From NCBI RefSeq assembly GCF_046630445.1, contig NC_092339.1, positions 56,863,001-56,927,000 of the forward strand: a stretch of 64,000 nucleotides of DNA. The letters run 5' to 3'. Made by a program: the position numbers and the translations under genes. Shown one piece after another: positions 10,178 to 21,336 of the stretch; position 1 is the first letter of the stretch, and each line of letters starts with the position of its first letter. This stretch comes from Rutidosis leptorrhynchoides (lineage: Eukaryota > Streptophyta > Magnoliopsida > Asterales > Asteraceae). The notes beneath the pieces were generated by a model, which saw only the letters and a list, made by a program, of their open reading frames with translations, was not told the origin of the DNA and searched no databases.

Positions 10178-13039
10178 AGTATTAACTCATTCTTTCCGGA
10201 GGATTTATATATATTCAATGTATATGAAATCTGAAACCATAATACATCTTTCTGTACTAAGCTATTATGTATGGAACTTAACTATCCGGTTAATTCATAT
10301 TACTAATATGCTATGATGCACATCCTTCGTTAACAACTTAACCATCGTTAATTACAATCTCCGTTTCAAATCAATGAATTCAACTTCATAATAAACCAAG
10401 TGTATCATTCAATAACATGTTTGATTCTACAATTTCATCATCGATGTACTCGAAACTTACTGGAAGACAACATTCGTATCTTGCGAAGTTAGCAAGAGTT
10501 CTATGAGCATCAGCATGATTCACTAAGGAAATACATATAAATATTGAAGTATTGATTTCATTAGTGAAATACTCCGCAAAGATTATGTAATCTCTAATGT
10601 TGTAGAGAAAATTCATTTTTAATTCAAGCTGAAAATTAAATGAGCTTAGTATGATATTAACTCATTGAATCTGTATTACATTTGAAGAAAATATACCCAC
10701 ATATATTTTCATAAAGATTGTAATAAAAAAAAATTCTTGTTCAAAATATTATTTGTGAAATTTTTTTTAACGGGTAGGTAATACCCGAGAGATATATAAA
10801 ATCACAATTAATATGTTACGTTCTTCAATTCTGATTCGACAATCATCAACTATACCAATATACATTCTTCTATAGAAATCAAAACAATCATATTCATTCG
10901 AATCTAATTACATATTCTGATTTTGGGAATTTCAGAATTCAACTCGAGATACAACCGAAATCATCACTCTTAGATCCTTATATTTTTTTTCTTTCCAAAA
11001 CTATACTTTGACTTCAAAACTGTGATAGAACACCACTTTTAATCATAACACTCAGAGGAATATGAAAATCATTCGAGATTCAGGAAGATTTCACCATCTG
11101 GATACTGACTATGACAATCTGCATTTAAAACCCTTCTAAATTCCGGAAGACATTTCAAATAATGAACAATCGAGATGATGATCCAACCACACGTTACCCG
11201 AAGTTTTGTACCTGAAAAACTCTCGAAACCAAAGTTATAATCTAACATGTACCTGCGTCGAATTCTTTATCATTTATTAGCAAAAACAACATTTCGATTT
11301 CTTTTCAAAGTAGCCAATTTTGTCACAGCTCCAGCAAGTCAACTTCGATTTTTCAGTCGGACCAGTCTTATTATAACCCCGATAGATACGTTGCCCTTTC
11401 ATCATCATTTCTGGGGAACCTTTCATATTTCACCATATTACCACCAGCGTTTAATCATCTAAAACACGATTCTTCTGAACCCACCTCGGATTGATAACTA
11501 GAGATTCGGATATTATAGCATTAAATGCAGAGGAAACATAAAAATGGTAGATGGTTTAAACGGTCAAAAGTTTGATGATAAAAGATAGTGAGTTGGTGAA
11601 GCTCAGAAAAAGAAAGGATTTGGTACTGAAAAACGGATTGAGCAAAGTATGAAGGAAGCCGTGGACAAATCACAGAGACTGAATCTGCCTTCAAAGGATC
11701 CAAATGATTCAGTGCCTGCTGAACTCGTTAGCAAACACCTTACTTCTTATTCTAAACCTTCACAGACAGATATTCTTCATCATCATCTTATCTTAAATAT
11801 TAAAAGATACCTTTGTATCTTCCACTATATATACTCTCCATATTTCTGGTGATATTATCACAACTATTTTTATCTGAGATCATTTATCTCTCCGTAATAT
11901 CTGCAACATAAAAGAAACTGTGTTAGTTTCTAAATTCTGAAAAATTCAAATATGAATGTTTTGAAGTAGTGTTGGGAACTGATACATGGGTTAGTATAAT
12001 ATAATGACACTTGATCAACGTCATTATATTACAGTAATTCATGTTGAGTTTCTAATGGGATGTGATGATTCACAAAACATACCGTCATCATGTGTCATTT
12101 ACACGACTCTGACATTCTATCTAATCTCTAAACATATCAAGAAAATATTTCTTGATGATTCGGTCTTTTTCAGGGTATTCTGGTAATTTGACAAATCAAG
12201 ATAGTGCCCTTTCAAATTCCTTCTTAGAACAATTACTATGTTTATTCTAAAAATCCATACCAACGAATTCTGGACCATTACAAGAGTTATATAAACGTAA
12301 GAAGAAGAAACGAAAGGACAAAGCTCCGACATAGAAATTGGGGTATAAACCGCAGCAAATAGAAGGGAACATTAATTATGGATGACAATGATTATAGAAG
12401 ACAGAAACAAGGACATCGAAGTATAAGGGAAGATATAAAACCCAATAACCACCCGCAAATTATAAACCGTAGATGTCAATGCATATAGCAATATAAAGAC
12501 ACGGGAGAACTAGAAACACTATAAACCCAAGAGTATAGTAGAAGTAAATAGATTCTTCTGGTGGCAGATTAAAAAGAAGAATGACAGATATGCAAGTTAA
12601 GAGGATATCAAGGATCAGGATGGGATGGAGCATATTAACGAATACTTTAAAGTAGTCATTGAGGAAGAAAGAACAGAAGGTGTGAGTTGTAAGGAAATGG
12701 AGAGGGTGGATTTATAGGAAAAATTTTCGACAGAGCAATCGAAGCAGATTATCGCTTTTAATCAAAGAAGATCTGAATCTCCTTAATTACCGAAGAATCA
12801 AATCTTAATATGAAGATTTCTTCTAAATTCCTTAAATTCCAGAAATCAATCTTGACTACGACACCGGTTAAGTCAAACTCACTTTTATTCATTTTCACTC
12901 TTAAGTGATAGCTTCATTCGTGCTCTTCACAAAACAAATCATTTTATCTATATTAATCAATGATGATAAAATCCTAATTATCAGTTCATATACGTCATGA
13001 AAACACTCTTACTGTTAGCTATGACGACCTCTATCAAAT
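10178..13039 (+). other. Non-coding interior of the LARD-like element
   Basis: This stretch is AT-rich and has no long frame and no pol motif. A second polypurine-like site with the same vocabulary as the real one (TTTAACGGGTAGGTAATACCC) lies near 10768-10788, so the interior may descend from a rearranged larger element. Confidence 0.5.
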
Positions 13040-13072
13040 TTCGGGACGAAATTTCTTTTAACGGGTAGGTAC
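13040..13072 (+). promoter_or_regulatory. 3' pol remnant and polypurine-like tract of the LARD-like element
   Basis: TTTCGGGACGAAATTTC followed by TTTTAACGGGTAGG abuts the 3' LTR. In Tekay-type elements this sequence encodes the last residues after the chromodomain and then forms the plus-strand primer. It is the only trace here that links the element to a coding family. Confidence 0.55.
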
Positions 13073-16000
13073 TGTGATGACCCGGAGATTTCCGAACAAA
13101 TTTAAACTTTAACCTTTATATATATCCGACACGATAAGCAAATCTGTAATGATTAAGTCTCGAAAGTTTTGAAATTATATTCATTTAATTAAATACCCTT
13201 TGACAATGCCAAGCGATTCACGAACAATTACGTGTAAATAATATATATGTATATATACATGTGTGCTTATTAGATTGATATATATTATAAAACATTGAAC
13301 GGATTAGTTGATATGAACATAAGCTATGAGATCTATTTTATGAACTTGGAAATGCTATCAAGGTATTGAATAGATAATAATTTACATGAACGTATTTGTT
13401 CGATGTAAGTTTATCGACGAGATTAAAAGATAATATCAAATGATTGAATTATCGGATACATTGAACTATGATTATGAGTCTCTGTTATGAGGTCCACTTT
13501 GAATTAGGAAACCCTTACTTTTAACGGTATTCGGAATAAATGGTAAAGTGATTTACAAGTAAGAACAAAGTGTCACTTATTGGGAGTTAGACAAAAGTTA
13601 GTGGAGGATTGAATTTCATAACACTTGGTTGATAACTTGCAACGTATATAGAATGTGTTTATGTATATTAGATATATTAGTTAGGTAAAAGATAGTAACC
13701 CTTGTTCATTGATTCGATTTATAATTAGATATATTAACTAGAGTGTTTGAGAAATTAAAGTAAATGTTGGCGCATAAATAAGTTATATCAGATTAAGTTT
13801 TTGAGCATAAGCGTTAGGTGATATAACAATATCTAGTATTCACACGACTTTAATGTTATATATATATTGGTCTTTGAAATATAATTAATTTTGAAAAGTG
13901 AAATATTATATTATTAGATAAATATTTCAAACATAGGTATTATGTATAAATTTATAAATTTTAAATGTACATATATTTTATTTTAGTCATAAAACGTTTT
14001 GATTCAAACTAATAAGATTAAATATATATTTTGTTATATAACGAGACGTCGATTTATAAAAGGAAATGACCAAAACACTCAAAAGATTAAGTTACACTTT
14101 GAGTGGGTTAGTTTTTAATTAATTTAAGTCTAGTTAATAATAAAGGTACATGTCACAAAACGTTTAATTTAAAATAAAATATTTTGATAAACAACGAGTC
14201 ACTGATTTATAAAAGTAAATGACCACAACGCTCAATTTTATAAGTTACATTTTTTATAAGGTAATTTATTGATGAGTAAGTCAAATTTTTGATAAAGGTA
14301 TACGTCGCGTAACGTAAAAGGCTAGTTTTCTAAACGTACGAAAGTGCGTCCGAAAAACTGAAAGTGGTACATGAGTCGCGAGACCACGACCGTGTCATTT
14401 TTGTAAAAATTATATTTTTACCATGAACGTAAATATAATATAATATTTAATTAATCATAAAGATTAAATATAATATATATTAAATAAATTATAAATAAAC
14501 TTCAATATGTCATACGTAATGAAGAGAATTGGCTGTCGGCAGCCTTAAATAATGGGACAGCTGGATTTATTTAATCCTCGCGAGTTACGAAGATTATAAT
14601 GTGTTCAGAGAACGAGTCGCAGAATAGTCAAAATCAGAAAATGGCTATAAAGCCAACGTAATCTGTTGTCTAATATATTTTTTTTCATCAAACACTAACA
14701 CACACATACACGAGTACTCCATCTATTTTATTATTATTTATATTATTATTATTATTATTATTAATCATATTATTATTAGGAGTTATTATTATTAGTAGTA
14801 TACATAAAATATTACGACGGAGTGCTGTCTAAGTGTTTTCAAAACGGGTTTTATGAGTGGGATAGAGCTAAGGAAATTATGGGTTATAGCTATGGAGGTG
14901 ATGGGTAATGTTCGAGGGTATGCTCGTGAGGTCAATCTAGTGTTTATCATCTCCGTTGCGTTTACGTACCGTTCCTGCAATATTGAATCTCAATATTGAT
15001 ACGTGAGTACTCATAATTTTATTTTTATATACCAATAGTGTATCCCTGACTAGTGCTCGAGAAAATAAGATTATGCATGCTTGTACATTTGATATTGCCC
15101 TTAGATAGGTTATGTTGAATCTTAAAGGTTGTTATACTAGGGATGAATTAAGGTATAAGATATGCATGTCATTGGAAAGCTAGCGAAAAATTAAGAACTT
15201 TTCATTTAGATATCGAATGGATTCGATGAACGGTTAGAAAGTTATGAATTAAACAATTAATTTCGTAATTAAGATTGCTAATGATAATTAGTGAACTAAT
15301 TTTATGGGTAATAAAAAGTGGTTATTTGGATTCTACTCGTCGAGTAGATGAATTTTCATATAAAGCACGTCTCGTTTCGTTGAACGGTTGTCAAGTTATG
15401 GATAAAAGAAGTTTTGTAAATTTTGATGAAACGTCGATACGGAAACTGAAATTCTCGTTGATCTGCGTTGTTTCAGATTAAAACAAAAATACCACTAAAT
15501 TCTTTACTGTAAGGTCTAGCAAACGACTCTGGCCGTTTGTTAATTTGAGTCTCGACGATTTTTCTAAAAATCGTCAAAGTTGACTGTTTGGTCACATTTT
15601 AAAATTCTGAAAAGAACTGAAACTTTTTATTAAAAATGTCAGTTTTGTATCAGTTGTCATGGTCGGCCTGATGTGTGTTTACTTTTTCTAAAAATCATGT
15701 TATATCTTTGTGGTAACTAGAATTTGCAGGCTTTGACCGTTTGTCAATCCGAGTTTCGAGGAATTTTCTAAAAATCTCCAAAGTAGGCTACTCGGTCACT
15801 TTTGTAAATTTATTAAAGCTGAAAAATTAACTTTGAAACGCCGAAACCGCGTTGGCAACTACGAGTTGTCTAGGTTTATTTTACTTCTGTAAAATTTATG
15901 CTTAATCTTTTTGGTAATGTGTAACTTTTATCTTTGGCCGTTTATCAATCATAGCTCCGATAATTTTTCTAAAGGCCGTTTAGTCATGTTTGACCGAAAA

Positions 16001-17090
16001 ATCATTTTTGTATAAGTTATTGTACTTGTGCATGCGACCTCGTTTTTACTTTAACCTTTGACTTTTGACCTAACTGAGCATGGGTAATATAACATGTTAC
16101 TATACTGTTGAGTCAGACTCGAGCATTAGGATTGTGGTACACTATGACTTGGCCTAAATTGTTAGACAAATATTGACCGTCATATAAATATATATAATTA
16201 ATATAGGTTCGTGAATCCGAGGCCAACCCTACACTTGTTCAATGATGTTATATGTATTTTTACTACAAAATACAGTATGGTGAGTTTCATTTGCCTTTTT
16301 ACCCTTTATATTTTTGGGCTGAGAATACATGCGCAACTTTTATAACTGTTTTACGAAATAGACACAAGTAATCGAAATTACATTATATGGTTGAATTATC
16401 GAAATTGAATATGCCCCTTTTTATTAAGTCTGGTAATCTAAGAATTAGGGAACAGACACCCTAATTGACGCGAACTCTAAAGATAGATCTATCAGGCCCA
16501 ACAAGCCCCATCCAAAGTACCAGATGCTTTAGTATTTCGAAATTTATATCATGTCCGAAGGAGGATCCCGGAATGATGGGGATATTCTTATATGTATATT
16601 GTGAATGTCGGTTACCAGGTGTTCAATCCATATGAATGATATTTTTGTCTCTATGCATGGGACGTATGATTATGAGAAATGGATGTATGAAATCTTGTGG
16701 TCTATTAAAATTATGAAATGATTCTTTATGATAAACTAATGAACTCACCAACCTTTTGGTTGACACTTTAAAGCATGTTCATTCTCAGGTACGAAAGAAA
16801 TCTTCCGCTGTGCATTTGCTCATATTAGAGATATTACTTGGAGTCATTCATGACATATTTCAAAAGATGTTGCATTCGAGTCGTTGAGTTCATCAAGATT
16901 ATTATTAAGTCAATTATATTTGGATATATTATGAAATGCTTTACATGCCTGTCAACTGTCGATGTAACGAAAGTTTGCCTTTTAAAAACGAATGCAATGT
17001 TTGTAAAATGTATCATTTAGAGGTCAAGTACCTCGCGATGTATTCATATGTTATTGTATTCGTCCCTATGGATTGGGTCGGGTCGTCTCA
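13073..17090 (+). repeat. 3' LTR of the LARD-like element (4018 bp)
   Basis: Direct copy of 4742-8760 with only scattered single-base changes and a one-base length difference near 13240. It abuts TSD copy CTTAG (17091-17095), after which Sirevirus B resumes. Confidence 0.9.
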
Positions 17091-17095
17091 CTTAG

Positions 17096-17289
17096 GCCGT
17101 CGTATTACTTGCTGCTAATCGTCCCAAAACCCTTACCAACCGAATACACAGTCTTAGGCATCAATTCTATCAATTATTCATTGGTTAATTCGATCCCGTT
17201 AGTCTAATACGTATTCAACTCATTCTAATTAGTGTTTCCGCCATTAATCTAGATACAACGTATGATCTAAGGTCCGAATTACATCTTCA
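17096..17289 (+). repeat. 5' LTR of Sirevirus B, second part (R/U5)
   Basis: It continues the LTR interrupted at 4741 and matches 32067-32262 with about three base differences. It ends ...ACATCTTCA. Confidence 0.9.
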
Positions 17290-17292
17290 AAG

Positions 17293-17304
17293 TGGTATCA
17301 GAGC
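17293..17304 (+). promoter_or_regulatory. Primer-binding site of Sirevirus B (initiator-Met tRNA)
   Basis: TGGTATCAGAGC lies three bases after the LTR end. It is the standard complement of the 3' end of initiator-Met tRNA used across Sireviruses. Confidence 0.92.
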
Positions 17305-17539
17305 CTTGTGTTGCTGATCCATACATTATTTGAGTCGAATTTTTGATTTTTGTGATTAGGGTTTGTGTCAAAACGGGTTTCAATTAAAAGGTTGGAACTT
17401 TTACGTTTAAATCCAGTGTTTTCGAGTGTTTTTGTGTTCAAAGGTGTTTTTGTGAAGTTTTCATCGGTTTTGTTTGAGTCCAGAACGTTAGAATCAATCA
17501 AAATTTGAGTTTTGGCCAAAAACCCTAGTTTTTTTCTGC

Positions 17540-17895
17540 CCAGATACGTAAGAACTACCCTCGGCCGGTCGTCATTGACCATCGACCGAGTGTCTTGACC
17601 TTCGACCGATAGTCACTCACACTCGACCGACCGTCTTAAGTTGAACCGGAGGACAGTTTGTGATAACCTTGAACCGTTTGTCTAGACCATCGACCGTTCG
17701 TCATTGACCATCGACCGAGTGTCTTGACCTTCGACCGATAGTCACTCACACTCGACCGACCGTCTTAAGTTGAACCGAAGGACAGTTTGTGATAACCTTG
17801 AACCGTTTGTCTAGACCATCGACCGTTCGTCCTTAGACCATCGACCGATTGTCTCAGTCCTCCGACCGATCGTCTCAGTCCATCGGCCGATCCTC
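17540..17895 (+). repeat. Leader palindrome array with a 129-bp tandem duplication
   Basis: The 5' untranslated leader carries many half and whole palindromes of the type CATCGACCGA, CACTCGACCGA and CATCGGCCGAT. A 129-bp unit is present twice in tandem (17571-17699 and 17700-17828), differing by very few bases. The array stops about 55 bases before the gag ATG. The motif is that of the LTR U3, though here no TATA box follows. Confidence 0.85.
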
Positions 17896-17949
17896 TTTTA
17901 ATCCAGAATAATTTAATTTATCCATAATTAATCACTTAATCAGTTAATA

Positions 17950-20900
17950 ATGTCTGATACAAACGAGAAATTAACAAACGAATACAGTGCACTTGTTATT
18001 GCACCCGGAATTCAAAGACTATTATTAAGCGAAAGTGAATCAGGATCTAACAATAAAGTTCCGAGGCTTGAAAACTTAAAAGACTTTTTAGAATGGAAAG
18101 TTAGGTTTGTGATTTACCTTAATGGACAAGATTCTCGACTTTGGGAGTGTATTGAGACTCCTTTTGTTTGGCCATCAGGGGCTGACGGTGAACCTAAAGA
18201 AACTCATGATTTTGATCCCGCAGAACGCGAAGGGTATAATCTTGAGTGTCGGTGTTATGCTCAGTTAACGCAAGCCTTGTCTAAGGAAATCTTCGGTCAG
18301 TTTAAGAACCGTTATAAGACGTGCTATACTCTTTGGCAGGCTATTGTGTCCGCAACTGAGGGTACTGCTACTTATAAAGCAACTAAAGGTAAAGTGTTGA
18401 AGGATGAGTGGAAGGTGTTTGCAGCCCTTCCAACAGAAACTTTGAGCCAGACCTTAGAAAGGTACAGGTTATTGGTTGCCGAGATGACGGATTATGGGAT
18501 TGAGGTAAAAGATGATAAGGCAATAAAAGTGTTGGCACTTGGTCTTCCTGAGAAGTGGGATTATGAAGTAGAGAAGATCCAAAACCTATATGTTGCTTCT
18601 GCACGTCCTTTGACATTGACTGCATTTACTTCAAAGTTAATGGAGAAGGATATTCAGGTTGAGGCCAAAAGGAAAAGGCTTGGTACTGTAGTAGCCAATG
18701 TCACATCTAGTGCTTCTTCTTCTGGTCATGCTCCATTGCAGACAGCGTACATCACAGCAAATGCAAATCAGATATCTGCACCAAAGTCACAATCTGGTTA
18801 CTTTAATGCCAAAATACAGAACTCTACAATTAAGATGATTGAGGACGTTCCGACTCAGCAGACTCAGATTCCACCTCAGACTCAGACTCAGAGTCCTATG
18901 TTTCACACTGACAATATCAGGAAAAGATCTATTGAGTCCATTTAGGAGGACATGGCTTTAGCTGCTATCGTTGTTAACTCTTACAACGATATGATTAGTG
19001 GACAGGTTCTTAACAATCATCTCGAGAATGAAGATTATGATCAGATCGATGAAGATGAGCTAGAGAGGATGGACATTCTGTACTGTATGGGTAGCATTGT
19101 TAGGCGTGCAAGGAAGTATTTAAAGAGAACTGGTCAACGATCTTTGAGTTTAAACAGGGATTCTAAGTTTGGTTTTGACATGGCGAAGGTTAGATGTTAT
19201 AACTGTGATGAACTTGGTCACTTCAAGAAGACTTGTACTAGACCACCAAAGGCTGGTTATCATGATCCTTTTCTTAGTACAACCATCTCAGTGACTCCCC
19301 AACACGTCATTGTTGAGAAGGAATCATCTGGTTCTGCTCAACCTAAAGCCTTAACTGGTTCCACAATATATCCTGATGAAGTTTGTGACTGGTCTATTCC
19401 AGTTGATGCTCAGAAAGCTAATGTTGTATTTGTGGGAGAGAGTCCAGCTGAAATTGAGGAAGAAAGAGTAGTTCGAAGAAGAGCAGATTGTAAGGGTAAA
19501 GATAATCCAAACTGCACATGCTACGTGTGCAAGTGTGATGCAAGGTTAAAGAGAGCTGAGGAGCTTATGAAATGGTGTTTCAGAAAGAGGGTTAAGGAAC
19601 AGCTGTATGATAAGTTCCGGAAAGCCAACGATTTTTCAGACATTGAGTTTACTACTGATCCATCCGATGAAGAAGAAGGTAAAAGTTGTCATGAGGGTAC
19701 TTGGTTCAGAGAAGAGTTGGGTCATTTGCTCAACCGTGATTTTGTGAGTGGTGATAAGAAAGTTGTGACGGTTCAAAGTCAAGTTAGTTCAGATAATAGT
19801 GAGGGTAAGGAAGGTTATGAAGCTGATTATTCGGACAGCACAAGTTCGGAGTACGAATCAGAGTCAGATGCAGAATCACAGGATGGAAGGAATAACTATG
19901 CTTTTATGGCTAATACTTCCAGTAACGATAAGGTATGTACTGATTCAATTTCTAAATGTGCTTATTGTTTTGGTTATGAACAGGAAATTGAAAGACTTGA
20001 ATGCGTTATTTCTAAGCTAAGTGAAATACCTGTTACTTGTGAGACCTGCCCTAAACTTAGGACTGACCTTAAGAACCTAAGCTTAGAAAATCAGACCAAC
20101 AAGAAGAACTATGAAGATGCCCTTTTCTACCTTAACAAACAGAAAGAATATGTTGAGGTGATTAAGTCTCTAGAAAACCAAATAGGTCACATGAAATCAA
20201 CGATTAGAGATGATGAAAAGGTGATCACAATGTATTTGGGGCAAATAGAGACTCTTAAGGCTGAAAAGGATTCTTTTAAGTTAAAATATGAGTCTGAGAA
20301 AGCTAGAATAGATAACTGGCAGAGGATGTCGTATGTGACTCAGACTTTTAATCATTCTAATCGGGAGGGTCTGGGATATTCTGAGGTTGCACCACCTCTT
20401 ATGGGTGAGTATGTTAATAAGCCCGTAGAGAAGTTTAAGGAACCAGTGGTGGAACCACCATATGGTAAACCTAAGGAGACCCCAGTGGTTAGTGCTAGTA
20501 AGGTTGTTGATTCTAAGAACCCTACAGAGGTTGTTTATGACACTGAGTCTGATACTGACATTGACACTGAGAAAGATAGCAAACCATTTGTACCAGTAAC
20601 TAAGCCAGTTACGATTCTTAAGAATCCAAAACACAGTGAGAATAGGAGTGAGAGTCTTAAGACGCCGACAAAGAGTGTAGAAAGGCCCAAACAGAGTAAG
20701 AAAAAGACCACTTTATCTACTCCTATTAAGTTTGTTAAAGAAAATAATTCAGGAAAACAGCAGGTTAGTGTTCCTAAGGTAGAACAACCACCTAAAGGTG
20801 GGAGTTCTAATTCTGAGATAGTGTCCAAGTATGTTCCGCCTAGTCGGCGTCAGACTGTTGAAAAACAGGTTTTGACACCCCCTACGATTAGACAACGTAC

Positions 20901-21321
20901 TGAACAGCCTAGGAGACAGTTTTCACCGATTAGACGCAGGTTGTTTAACGTTAATGATTTTGATAATGTTAACTGTTTCAAATGTGGGAGGCTGGGACAC
21001 AGGGCTGTGGATTGTGGACCCATTAGACAGACACCCCGCAGGAAGATTGATCTCAGTCCAAATCGTTCTTTTTATAGAAGATCATCTTCTCCTGTGCACA
21101 ATTCAAATGTGAAAGTAATTGATTCAAAGGTTTTTCAAACTAATGATTATTATAGAAAACCATTGCCTAAAAATACAGTTTGGAGACCAAAATCTGAGGT
21201 GAAGGGTGTTCAAAGTCCTGCAGGTCCTTCGGGATCCAAGGGACAATGGGTGGAATTGCCAGTTGTTGGCATTGACGGGAAACCCACTGCCATTAGGGCA
21301 TGGGTTGCCCTTTCTAACTAA
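17950..21321 (+). pseudogene. gag: Sirevirus B gag, one in-frame nonsense codon
   Basis: The frame runs from ATG 17950 to TAA 21319-21321 (about 1120 codons), with a single in-frame TAG at 18943-18945. The N-terminal part resembles the copia gag_2/UBN2 capsid domain (LENLKDFLEWKVRF, TLWQAI, TLSQTLERY, LALGLPEKWD). A first CCHC zinc knuckle, CYNCDELGHFKKTC, is encoded at 19195-19239, and a second, CFKCGRLGHRAVDC, at 20974-21015. A Cys-rich segment (CTCYVCKC) and heptad-rich stretches lie between. Gag forms the cytoplasmic particle and binds RNA. The very large size is typical of Sireviruses. With one stop this copy would give a truncated 331-residue capsid unless read through. Confidence 0.88.
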
Positions 21322-21336
21322 TCCTCTTACTTTAAT

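Larger units (their letters stand above)
4742..17090 (+). mobile_element. LARD-like non-autonomous LTR retrotransposon (Tekay/Del-type ends)
   Basis: Two direct repeats of 4019 and 4018 bp flank a 4.3-kb interior that has no gag-pol. The element starts TGTGATGACCC and ends GGGTCGTCTCA and is flanked by CTTAG (4737-4741, 17091-17095). A PBS follows the 5' LTR. The 3' edge of the interior (about 13040-13072) reads TTTCGGGACGAAATTTC then TTTTAACGGGTAGG, which resembles the end of chromodomain pol plus polypurine tract in Tekay-type chromoviruses; that affiliation is inferred. Large LTRs with a non-coding interior define LARDs. By eye I counted about 17 substitutions and one indel between the LTRs, so it is recent and probably mobilised in trans by an autonomous relative. 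Confidence 0.88.
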
